From assembly GCA_963761015.1 (NCBI GenBank), contig CAVXFL010000022.1, forward strand, positions 138,785 to 202,784: 64,000 bases of DNA. The letters run 5' to 3'. The position numbers and the translations under genes are program-made. Each line of letters starts with the position of its first letter. Position 1 is the first letter of the stretch. The notes beneath the pieces are model-generated. The model was not told the origin of the DNA. It worked only from the letters and a program-made list of their open reading frames with translations, and searched no databases. This stretch comes from CAVXFL01 sp963761015. GTDB lineage: Bacteria > Pseudomonadota > Alphaproteobacteria > Acetobacterales > Acetobacteraceae. This document shows positions 45,672 to 53,745 of the stretch, in pieces.

Positions 45672-45878
45672 ACGCTTGGCCTGCCGTTCGCGCACGCCGG
45701 TCCTGCCTCCCTGCAAAAACCGGGTGGCACATTGCACGGCAACGTGGATCACACCGAGGATTGGTCAAGGACGGATATGCCAATTTCGTTTGCGCGTTTG
45801 ACGACGGCGAGGAAATTGGGCCAAGGATGTTTGGCCCGTATCGCACGGCACACCGGCTTGCGCCCGGAGGATTTGTGA
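45668..45878 (+). pseudogene. hicA: HicA-family mRNA interferase toxin, frameshifted
   Basis: A 69-codon HicA-like frame starting at GTG 45668 (VNAWPAVRARR). The centre is TGWHIARQRGSHRGLVKDGY, which carries the dsRBD-like GSH catalytic-histidine motif, followed by FDDGEEIGPRM. An extra T near 45831 must be removed to reach the normal C-terminus LARIARHTGLRPEDL. A second irregularity is likely near 45700 (RSCLPA where RVLPALL-type sequence is expected). HicB-before-HicA order is the less usual arrangement. It is too broken to be functional as written. Confidence 0.65.
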
Positions 45879-45894
45879 GTTGCGCATCCGCTGC

Positions 45895-46620
45895 CTACAA
45901 ATGGGCGCGGATTATCTCACCATGACGTGCCTCTTCCGGGAGGCATAGACTTGCCAGCGTCGGGGCGACGTCCTCCGGGCGGGGCAGGGTGGCCGGGTCC
46001 TCGCCCGGCATCGCCTGGGCGCGCAGCCGGGTCGCAGTCGGGCCGGGGTCGAACAGATTCACGCGCAGCCGTGTGTCACGGCTTTCCTCGGCCCAGGTCA
46101 GCGCCAGATGCTCCATCGCCGCCTTGGTCGCGCCATACGCGCCCCAGTAGGCGAGCGGCGCGCGGGCGCGGCTATCGGTGACGAACACCGCCCGGCCCGC
46201 GTCGGAGGCCAGCAGCAGCGGCCCGCAGGTTCGGATCAGCCGCATCGGTGCGGAAAAATTTACCGCCAGCACGTCGTCCCAGTCCGCCGGCAGGATGTGC
46301 GGCGTCGGGGTCAGGCGCCCGAGCGTCGCGGCGCAGGACACCAGTATGTCGAGGCGGCGGAAGCGCTCGAACAGGCTGGGCCCGATCGCGTCGACCTGAT
46401 CGCCCTCGTGCAGGTCGAGCGGCAATAGGGTCGCACCCGCCTCCCGCCCGCCCGGCGCCACCCCGCGAATCGCGTCGTCGGATTCTTCCAGGCCGCCCTG
46501 CGTGCGCGCGCTGATGACCACATGCGCGCCCAGCCGGGCCAGTTCGACCGCCGCCGCCGCGCCGATGCCGCGGCTCGCGCCGGTGATCAGCGCGACCCGC
46601 CCGTCGAGCGGAGCGGTCAC
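45895..46620 (-). CDS. Short-chain dehydrogenase/reductase
   Basis: A 241-residue SDR starting at GTG 46620 within the purF stop (GTGA overlap). The NAD(P) motif VALITGASRGIGAAAAVELA is followed by the catalytic YxxxK in YWGAYGATKAAMEHLAL, with a Ser in VTDSRA upstream. FDPGPTATRLRAQA is the typical post-active-site loop. Substrate unknown; the purF-SDR pairing recurs in Rhodospirillales. It ends 16 bp from the convergent hicA remnant. Confidence 0.88.
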   Translation of the reverse strand: MTAPLDGRVALITGASRGIGAAAAVELARLGAHVVISARTQGGLEESDDAIRGVAPGGREAGATLLPLDLHEGDQVDAIGPSLFERFRRLDILVSCAATLGRLTPTPHILPADWDDVLAVNFSAPMRLIRTCGPLLLASDAGRAVFVTDSRARAPLAYWGAYGATKAAMEHLALTWAEESRDTRLRVNLFDPGPTATRLRAQAMPGEDPATLPRPEDVAPTLASLCLPEEARHGEIIRAHL

Positions 46621-48128
46621 GCGGCGGGCATGTCGCTCAGCAGGCTGAGCTGGCGCTCGCTGTTGTCCTGCATGTCGGGGCGGGGGATCGGATAGTCGCC
46701 GGTGAAGCAGGCGTCGCAGTAGGCCGGCGCCTTCGGGTCGCGGCCCGGGCGGCGCAGCGCGCGATACAGCCCGTCCAGTGACACGAAGCCGAGCGAATCG
46801 GCGCCGATCAGGGTCGCCATCGCGTCCACGTCGTTGCGCGCCGCCAGCAGCGCCGCCCGTTCCGGCGTGTCGATGCCGTAGAAGCAGGAATGCGTCGTGG
46901 GCGGCGAGGAAATGCGCATATGCACCTCCGCCGCGCCGGCCTGGCGCACCATTTCGACGATCTTGCGGCTGGTGGTGCCGCGCACGATGGAATCGTCTAC
47001 CAGCACGACGCGCTTGCCCTCGAGCACGGGGCGGTTGGCCGAATGCTTCAGCTTCACGCCGAGATGGCGGATCTGGTCGGACGGCTCGATGAAGGTGCGG
47101 CCGACATAGTGGTTGCGGATGATGCCGAGTTCGAACGGCAATCCGCTCTCCTGCGCATAGCCCATCGCGGCCGGCACGCCCGAATCGGGCACCGGCACGA
47201 CCACGTCGGCCGGCACGTGCAATTCGCGCGCCAACTCCTGGCCGATGCGCTTGCGCGCCGCGTAGACCGGCGTACCCTCGACCACCAAATCGGGCCGGGC
47301 GAAATAGATGTGCTCGAAAATGCAGAAGCGGGACGGTGTGCGGCCGAACGGCTTCACGCTGCGTACGCCGGCATCGTCGATGACCACGATCTCGCCCGGG
47401 TCGATGTCGCGCACGAATTCGGCCCCGACGATGTCGAGGGCGCAGGTTTCGCTGGCCAGCACCCAGCCGCCGCACACCGCGCCGGACATCCGGCCGAGCA
47501 CGAGCGGACGCACGCCGAGCGGATCGCGCGCCCCGATCAGCGCCTCGTTGGACAGCGCCACCAGGCTGTAGGCGCCGATTACCTGCTTCAGCGCGTCGAT
47601 CAGCCGATCGAGCACGGTGGAGTAGAGGCTGATGGCGATGAGGTGGATGAACACCTCGGAATCGGTGGTGGATTGGAACAGGCAGCCGCGGCGCACCAGC
47701 GAGCGGCGTAGCACGTGCGCGTTGGTCAGGTTGCCGTTGTGCGCGACGGCAAAGCCGCCGAACTCGAAATCGGCGTAGAGCGGCTGGACGTTGCGCATTA
47801 CGGTGTCGCCGGTCGTGGCGTAGCGATTGTGGCCGATCGCGTGCACGCCCGGCAGCGAGGCGATCACCTTGGCGTTGCCGAAATTGTCGCCGACCAGGCC
47901 GAGACCGCGATGCGAATGGAAGTGCTCGCCGTCGTAGCTGACGATCCCCGCCGCCACCTGGCCGCGGTGCTGCAACGCGTGCAGGCCGAGCGCCGTGACC
48001 GCCGCCGCGTCGGCGCCGTTCCAGACGCCGAACACGCCGCATTCCTCGTGCAGCTTGTCGTCGTGCCCAGCCACGCCAGGGAACTCGGCGGCAATATCCT
48101 CGTCGGCGGCGACCGCAACGCTGTGCAT
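46617..48128 (-). CDS. purF: Amidophosphoribosyltransferase
   Basis: A 503-residue first enzyme of purine synthesis: makes phosphoribosylamine from PRPP and glutamine. The N-terminal glutaminase nucleophile is Cys30 (HEECGVFGVW) after a 29-residue propeptide. IGHNRYATTGD and VAHNGNLTNAHVL follow. The PRPP loop is VVLVDDSIVRGTTSRKIV around residue 375, and a CDACFTGDYP segment is near the C-terminus. ATG 48128 has AGGAGAGCCAGTG upstream. Its start overlaps the corrected cvpA stop (TGATG). Confidence 0.95.
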   Translation of the reverse strand: MHSVAVAADEDIAAEFPGVAGHDDKLHEECGVFGVWNGADAAAVTALGLHALQHRGQVAAGIVSYDGEHFHSHRGLGLVGDNFGNAKVIASLPGVHAIGHNRYATTGDTVMRNVQPLYADFEFGGFAVAHNGNLTNAHVLRRSLVRRGCLFQSTTDSEVFIHLIAISLYSTVLDRLIDALKQVIGAYSLVALSNEALIGARDPLGVRPLVLGRMSGAVCGGWVLASETCALDIVGAEFVRDIDPGEIVVIDDAGVRSVKPFGRTPSRFCIFEHIYFARPDLVVEGTPVYAARKRIGQELARELHVPADVVVPVPDSGVPAAMGYAQESGLPFELGIIRNHYVGRTFIEPSDQIRHLGVKLKHSANRPVLEGKRVVLVDDSIVRGTTSRKIVEMVRQAGAAEVHMRISSPPTTHSCFYGIDTPERAALLAARNDVDAMATLIGADSLGFVSLDGLYRALRRPGRDPKAPAYCDACFTGDYPIPRPDMQDNSERQLSLLSDMPAA

Positions 48129-48752
48129 CACTGGCTCTCCTGGGCGCGCGGCGGACGGTCGCGCGTTAATCGGGCCGGAGCGGTGTGGACGGGCAGCGCA
48201 TAACCCCGCGGATTCGCCTGTCGCAGATCGGCGGCGCGCAGCCGCGCGTCGGTCGGACAGGGTTCCAGCTTCGGCCGGTGTTCCCGCGGGAATCTGGCGA
48301 TTCACCCAGGAGGCGCCCTGACAGGTCGGCCACACGGCGCGGGCTTGTCGCACCGCCGGCGGCCACCGGTTCATTGGCACCACCCACTGTGCAATCATAT
48401 AGGCGGCGATCACCAGCGCGGCACCCCTGGCCAGGCCGAATAGCAGCCCCAACGAGCGGTCCAGCCCGCCGACCGCCGAGCGTCGCACCCGCCGCGCGAT
48501 CCACCCGGCGACGACCGAGAGGAGGATCAGCACGACGATGAAAACCACCCCGAGCGTCAGCGGAATGGCGATGTTCACGTCGCCGATCCAGCCCTGGACG
48601 TGCGGCTCGGCGTACGGGTAGGCGAGATAGGTGGCATAGGCCGCGCCGCCCCAGGCGGCGATGCCGAGCGCCTCGCGCACGAAGCCGCGCGCGAACGCGA
48701 GCAGGGCGGAGATGAAAATCCCGCCCAGAATGACGCCATCGACCCAGGTCAT
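48128..48752 (-). CDS. cvpA: CvpA family membrane protein (one frameshift)
   Basis: About 208 residues. CvpA/colicin V production-type inner-membrane protein with four hydrophobic segments: WVDGVILGGIFISALLAFARGF, GIAAWGGAAYATYLAY, IAIPLTLGVVFIVVLILLSVVAGW and LLFGLARGAALVIAAYMIAQW. The frame as written runs without a stop into purF. Removing one G near 48288 gives the expected soluble tail (REHRPKLEP...DARLRAADLRQ) and a TGA overlapping the purF start. radA-cvpA-purF is a conserved order. Confidence 0.9.
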
Positions 48753-48794
48753 GGAACCGTCACGGTGGTGGATGCCCCGGCCATATACCGGCTG

Positions 48795-48831
48795 CCGCCC
48801 GCGCGGCGCCAGAGCGAAGCCGCGCGGGCGG
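48795..48831. terminator. Perfect 13-bp GC hairpin between radA and cvpA
   Basis: CCGCCCGCGCGGC (48795-48807) and GCCGCGCGGGCGG (48819-48831) pair perfectly around an 11-base loop. It lies in the 136-bp gap after the radA stop and before the cvpA start (both minus strand). The stem is strong but no T-tract follows, so it may attenuate or stabilise transcripts rather than terminate cleanly. Confidence 0.5.
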
Positions 48832-48888
48832 CGGGGAATACCGGTGCCCGGCCGCCGTCACCGATTTACCGCGCCACGGCGGCCGGTG

Positions 48889-50271
48889 TCAGTCCCTGTC
48901 CGGGGCGAAATCCGCCACGAGTTCGGACAGGTGCCCGATTTCGCGCAGGCGCAGCCCTTCCGGGGCGGCAAAGGGACGGGTGGCGCGGGCGACGCGGCGC
49001 GGCAGCGCGGCGCCGGTGAAGCCGAGTTTCGCCGCCTCCTTCAGCCGCGTCTCGGACTGGGCGACTTGGCGCACCTCGCCCGAAAGTCCCACTTCGCCGA
49101 AATAAACCATCCCGGCATCGGTCGGCCGGTCAGCGGCGGCGGAGCCGAGCGCGGCGGCCACGGCAAGATCGGCCGCGGGCTCGGTCACGCGCAGTCCGCC
49201 CGCGATATTCAGATGCACGTCGTTGGCGGCCAGGCGCAGTCCGCAGCGGGTTTCCAGCACGGCCAGCAGCATGGCCAGCCGCCCGCCATCCCAGCCGAGC
49301 ACCGAGCGCCGCGGCGCGCCGCCCGGATTGGGCGCGAGCAGCACCTGCACCTCCATCAGCACCGGGCGCGTGCCCTCGATGCCGGCGAACACCGCGCTGC
49401 CGGCGATGTTGCCGCGCCGCTCGGCGAGGAACAGCGCGGAGGGATTGGCGACCTCCGCCAAGCCCCGGTCCGTCATTTCGAACACGCCGATCTCGTCGGT
49501 GGCGCCGAAACGGTTTTTCACCCCGCGCAGGATGCGGAACTGGTGGCCGCGATCACCCTCCAGATAGAGCACGGCGTCGACCATGTGCTCGAGCACGCGC
49601 GGGCCGGCGATCGCGCCTTCCTTGGTGACGTGGCCGACCAGCACCAGCGCGAAGCCGCCGCTTTTGGCGAGCCGGATCAGCTCGGCGGCGGAGGCGCGCA
49701 CCTGCGCGACCGAGCCGGGCGCGGATTCCAGCGCCTCGACCCAGATGGTCTGAATCGAGTCGATCACGACCAGACCCACGCCGCGCTCGGCTTCCAGGCT
49801 GGCGGCGATGTCGCCGAGATTAGTGGCGGCGGCCAGTTGCAGCGGCGCGTCGGCAAGTCCGAGCCGGCGGGCGCGCAGCCGCACCTGCTCGACCAATTCC
49901 TCGCCCGAGATGTAGAGCACGCGGCCGCCGCGAGAGAGCGCAGCCGCGGCTTGCAGCAGCAGGGTGGATTTGCCGATGCCGGGGTCACCGCCGACCAGAA
50001 CGGCGGAGGCCGAGACGAAACCGCCGCCGAGCACGCGGTCCAATTCGGCGATGCCGGTCAGGGTGCGCGGCGCGGGCTCGTCCTCGGTTGCCAGATCGAC
50101 GAAGGCGACGCGCCGAGCCGATCCGGCGGCTTTTCCGCCCGGACCCGGCCGGGTCTGCGGCGCCTGCTCGACGATGGTGTTCCAGTCACCGCAGGCCTCG
50201 CACTTCCCCGCCCAGCGCGGCGCCACCGCCCCGCAGGATTGGCAAACAAATCGATTGTGGTCCTTCGGCAT
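48889..50271 (-). CDS. radA: DNA repair protein RadA
   Basis: A 460-residue RadA/Sms, a branch-migration helicase of homologous recombination. The N-terminal zinc finger has Cys10/13/24/27 (CQSCGAVAPRWAGKCEACGDW). Walker A is GGDPGIGKSTLLLQ (K101), Walker B lies in VGLVVIDSIQTIW, and the RadA-specific KNRFG motif is present (RGVKNRFGATDEIGVFEM). The C-terminal Lon-like domain includes DLAVAAALGSAAADRP. It is divergent from the P450 gene. Confidence 0.95.
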   Translation of the reverse strand: MPKDHNRFVCQSCGAVAPRWAGKCEACGDWNTIVEQAPQTRPGPGGKAAGSARRVAFVDLATEDEPAPRTLTGIAELDRVLGGGFVSASAVLVGGDPGIGKSTLLLQAAAALSRGGRVLYISGEELVEQVRLRARRLGLADAPLQLAAATNLGDIAASLEAERGVGLVVIDSIQTIWVEALESAPGSVAQVRASAAELIRLAKSGGFALVLVGHVTKEGAIAGPRVLEHMVDAVLYLEGDRGHQFRILRGVKNRFGATDEIGVFEMTDRGLAEVANPSALFLAERRGNIAGSAVFAGIEGTRPVLMEVQVLLAPNPGGAPRRSVLGWDGGRLAMLLAVLETRCGLRLAANDVHLNIAGGLRVTEPAADLAVAAALGSAAADRPTDAGMVYFGEVGLSGEVRQVAQSETRLKEAAKLGFTGAALPRRVARATRPFAAPEGLRLREIGHLSELVADFAPDRD

Positions 50272-50430
50272 TTCGGTCCATCTCTAAATACTCGCCGGTT
50301 TCCTAGCCGATCGCGATCACGCAAATCGTTCGGCCGTGGCGAGGCTTCCCTGGCATCATGCGCTCGCAATCGCGTATGCGCCCGCTTCGCTGGCGTGGTG
50401 CATCCGGAGGCGCTAGTTTCGGCGTATCCG

Positions 50431-51886
50431 ATGCAAAGACCCCGGAGGCAGAATTTGCTCGCGCCGCCGCTGTTCACGCCACCTCGCCCCGAAATCCCCG
50501 CCACGCCACCGCGCGGGCGGGAGTTCCTGCGGTTGGTGCGCACCAATGCGCTGCGCATCTGGCCGGCAGCCGCCTACGAACAGGAAGCGGTCGAGCAGCG
50601 GTTCTTCGGCCTGAAATGGACGCTGCTGAACGCGCCGGAGGCTATTCATCACGCCCTGGTCGCGAATCCCGGGAACTACCGCCGCACCGCCGCCTCCGGT
50701 ACGCGTGCTGCGCCCGATCGTCGGCAACGGCCTGCTGCTTTCCGAAGGCGAGACCTGGAAGCACCAGCGACGCACCATCGCCCCCGCGCTCGCCCCGCGC
50801 GTGATCCCCATGCTCGCCCGCCATATCGCCTCCGCCACCGCGGAGGCCGTGGCGGCGCTCGCGGCCCGGCAGGGCGAGCCGGTGCCGCTGATCTTCGCCA
50901 TGCAGCAGTTGGCGCTGGAAATTGCCGGCCGCTCCATGTTCTCGCTGGAAACCAGCGAGTTCGGGCCGGAAATGCGCGAACTGCTCACGCTCTTCGGCAT
51001 GAAGTTGGCCGGCCCGCGGCTGCTGGACATGGTGCTGCCGCTGCGGTTCCTGAGCCCGCACGACATCGCGCGCCGGCGCTTCCAGCGGCGCTGGATGGCG
51101 TTCATCGACCGCATCATCGCCGCCCGCCTCGCCGCGCCGCCCGCCGAGCAGCCGCGCGATCTGTTCGATCTGTTGCGCGCCGCCAGGGACCCCGAAACCG
51201 GCGCCGCCTTCACGCCCAAGCAGTTGCGCGATCAGGTCGCCACCATGATCGTCGCCGGGCACGAAACCACGGCGACGGCGCTGTTCTGGTCGCTCTATCT
51301 GTTGGCCAACGCGCCGGCCGAGCAGGCGCGGCTCGCCGCCGAGGTGCGCGATCTCGATTTCAGGCCCGATGCCGCCGCGGACCAACTCTCGCGCATCCCG
51401 TTCACGCGCGCGGTGGTGAACGAGGTGCTGCGGCTTTATCCCTCCGCCTTCACCATCGTGCGCCAGGCGATCGGCCCGGATCGTGCCGGCGGGGTCGATC
51501 TTGCCCGCAACTCGGTGCTGATGATCAGCCCGTGGGTGCTGCACCGCCACCGGCGGCTATGGCGCGATCCCGATGCGTTCGACCCGTCGCGTTTCCTGCC
51601 GGATGCGCCGCCGCCGCCGAAATTCGCGTATCTGCCGTTCGGCGCCGGGCCCCGCATCTGCGTCGGGGCGCAGTTCGCGCTCGCCGAGGCGGCGATCGTG
51701 CTCGCCATGATGGCGCAGGCGTTCGAGATCGAACTCGACGACCCGACGCCGGTGCTGCCGGCCGGGATCGTCGTGCTGCAGCCCAACCATCCCGCGTTGT
51801 TCCGCTTGCGCCCGCGCCAGCCGTCCGCCGTGTCGGAGGGCGCGGCGACCGCGGCGAAACAGCGGCGTCAACGGGCCACCGCGTGA
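50431..51886 (+). CDS. Cytochrome P450 (one frameshift)
   Basis: About 484 residues. The N-terminal proline-rich leader and LNAPEAIHHALVANPGNYRRT are in one frame. An extra base near 50697 shifts to VLRPIVGNGLLLSEGETWKHQRRTI. Diagnostic P450 features: I-helix oxygen-binding groove MIVAGHETTATALFW, K-helix ExxR in VVNEVLRLYP, and the heme-thiolate loop FGAGPRICVGAQFALAEA. The WKHQRR and AGHETT patterns resemble fatty-acid or hydrocarbon hydroxylases of the CYP4/CYP102-like clade, but no redox partner gene is adjacent, so substrate is unassigned. ATG 50431. Confidence 0.9.
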
Positions 51887-51948
51887 TCAGCTGTCGTTCC
51901 CTATTCGAACCGTGCTATGACACCCGAAAAACCGTGAGGAAAACGACC

Positions 51949-52578
51949 ATGCGTCCGTCCCATGTTCTTGCCGCGGCAGGCCTCCTGATGCTGGGAGCAA
52001 GCCTGCCGGTCTCCGCTTACGCGCAAAATCCGTCCGCCGAATCCATCATACAGTCCCTTAAGCCGACCGGCGGAACGACCACACGAGGCATTCACCCGGT
52101 CGGACCGGCCGCGGGAGCCCCGAGCGCGGGCGGCGGCGCAGCGTACCCCGCGCATCGGATGCGCGGGCACAGGCCCGGCCGCACCACGGCCGCCACCACG
52201 CCGAGCCCGGTGACCGAGGCGGGAGGGGCCCCGTCGGTGAACCTGACCGTGCAGTTCCGCACCGGTTCGGCGGAACTGACCCCCGCCGCCAGGCACACGC
52301 TGGACGAGCTCGGCCGCGCGCTCTCCAGCCCCACGCTGGCGGGCTACCATTTCCGCATCGAGGGCCACACCGACACGGTCGGACGTCCCGACTACAACAA
52401 GTCGCTCTCGCAGCGCCGCGCGGAGAGCGTGGTCAAGTATCTCGAGGCCAAGTTCGGCGTGGACCAGAGTTGCCTGGAGCCGGTCGGCCTGGGCGAGCAA
52501 GGGCTTCTGGTCCCAACGCCGCCGCAGACCCCGGAGCCGCGTAACCGGCGCGTCACGGTGGTGAACGTCGGCGCCTGA
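51949..52578 (+). CDS. OmpA-family protein
   Basis: A 209-residue secreted protein: signal peptide RPSHVLAAAGLLMLGASLPVSAYA, a Gly/Ala/Pro/Thr spacer, then a C-terminal OmpA domain (VNLTVQFRTGSAELTPAARHTLDELG ... HFRIEGHTDTVGRPDYNKSLSQRRAESVVKYL ... NRRVTVV) that binds peptidoglycan non-covalently. ATG 51949 has a GAGGA ribosome-binding site. There is no beta-barrel, so it is a periplasmic or lipoprotein-like peptidoglycan binder. Confidence 0.88.
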   Translation: MRPSHVLAAAGLLMLGASLPVSAYAQNPSAESIIQSLKPTGGTTTRGIHPVGPAAGAPSAGGGAAYPAHRMRGHRPGRTTAATTPSPVTEAGGAPSVNLTVQFRTGSAELTPAARHTLDELGRALSSPTLAGYHFRIEGHTDTVGRPDYNKSLSQRRAESVVKYLEAKFGVDQSCLEPVGLGEQGLLVPTPPQTPEPRNRRVTVVNVGA

Positions 52579-52599
52579 TCGTTCCGCGCCGGCGCGGAG

Positions 52600-53745
52600 G
52601 TGGTCGCGGGGGGTGACGGCGACGAGACGGTGCGGCTGACGCGGCCGCGGGGTCGCGCGCGGCTGCGTCGGACGTGGTGGATACTCGCCGTGCTTTTGGT
52701 GGTGGGCGGGGTCGGCGTCGGCATCGGCCTGTGGCTGCCCCGCCCGACCCCGGTCCCCCGACCGGTGCCGGCTCCGGTCCGGCCGATTCCGAAACCGGTG
52801 CCACAGCCGGTTCCGGAATTCGCGATCCATACCGCCGGCGAGGCGGCGATCCTGGCCGACCGACCGGAGCGCCTCACCGTGTTCCGCTTTGCACCGAATC
52901 GGCACGTGCTGGTCCTGGATTTCCCGACACTGCGCGAGCAGGGCCTGATGCTGGACCGGGTCGCGGCGCTGATCGAGAAGGCCGGACTGCCGCGTGATCG
53001 CGTGTTGACCAACTCCGAACTCGATGCCGCCATCCGCGCCAGTGGTGACACGCTGGAAACGTACTATTACGGACACGATTACCGCGCCGCCGATCTGGCG
53101 CGCTTCTTCGTCCTCGCCAATCGCGATCACGTCGTGCTGAGCCTGGAGGAAGAAGAATTGCGCCGACTGCTGCGCCAGGTCGGCTGGCTGTCGGGCGAGA
53201 CGGTCGGGGCGCTGATTTCCATACCCCGCGCCGGGACCGACAAGGTGATGACCGAGGCCGCGCGCGCGACCATTCTGCACCACGAACTGTCGCACGGCGA
53301 GTATTTCACCAATCCCGCGTATGCCGCCTTCACCCGCCATTTCTGGCACTCGGACATGACCGAGGACGACCGCGCGCATTTCCGGGCCTTCCTCGGCAGC
53401 GAGGGCTACGACACCGGGCTCGAGGATCTGATGATGAACGAGATGCAGGCGTACCTAATGCACACGCCCAACCCGGAATTCTTCAATGCCCGCGCCGTCG
53501 GCCTGTCGGAGGACCGACTGGACCGGCTGCGGGCGGTGTTCCTGGCCGACATGCCGCGCGGCTGGCTGCGCGACGAGACCCCCGCTCCGGCGCTACCGGT
53601 CGGCGCCACGCCGGTGCGCGCGCCAAGCCGGCGGCCGGAACGGTCGTCGCGGCGGCGGCGTCAGAGGCGGGGGCCGGTTTTCAGCACCACGGCGTCCACC
53701 GCCAACCGCGCGTCGTGCCGCCGCGCCGCCGCGATCGCCGCCTGA
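52600..53745 (+). CDS. Membrane-anchored HExxH protein (putative metallopeptidase)
   Basis: Up to 381 residues. A short basic N-terminus is followed by one membrane helix (WWILAVLLVVGGVGVGIGLWL), a Pro-rich linker, and a soluble domain with ILHHELSHGEYF. This contains a perfect HExxH zinc motif, with an acidic NEMQAYLMH downstream that could give the third ligand. It follows the OmpA-like gene by 21 bp. Start GTG 52600 is uncertain. Its last 85 bases overlap antisense the end of the next gene, and the basic C-terminal 40 residues look non-native, so an indel near 53640 may have removed the true stop. I do not recognise the family. Confidence 0.7.
   Translation: MVAGGDGDETVRLTRPRGRARLRRTWWILAVLLVVGGVGVGIGLWLPRPTPVPRPVPAPVRPIPKPVPQPVPEFAIHTAGEAAILADRPERLTVFRFAPNRHVLVLDFPTLREQGLMLDRVAALIEKAGLPRDRVLTNSELDAAIRASGDTLETYYYGHDYRAADLARFFVLANRDHVVLSLEEEELRRLLRQVGWLSGETVGALISIPRAGTDKVMTEAARATILHHELSHGEYFTNPAYAAFTRHFWHSDMTEDDRAHFRAFLGSEGYDTGLEDLMMNEMQAYLMHTPNPEFFNARAVGLSEDRLDRLRAVFLADMPRGWLRDETPAPALPVGATPVRAPSRRPERSSRRRRQRRGPVFSTTASTANRASCRRAAAIAA

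Noticed and set aside
46617..48752. Apparent CvpA-PurF fusion protein
   Set aside because: Removing one G near 48288 restores the usual CvpA tail and a TGA overlapping the purF ATG. The fusion linker has no protein-like character.
48661..52578. A 1305-codon open frame on the plus strand across radA, the P450 and the OmpA-like gene
   Set aside because: It is opposite to radA and cvpA, whose motifs are unmistakable, and is open only because GC-rich codon bias removes stops. Its right part merely borrows the true P450 N-terminus and OmpA frames.
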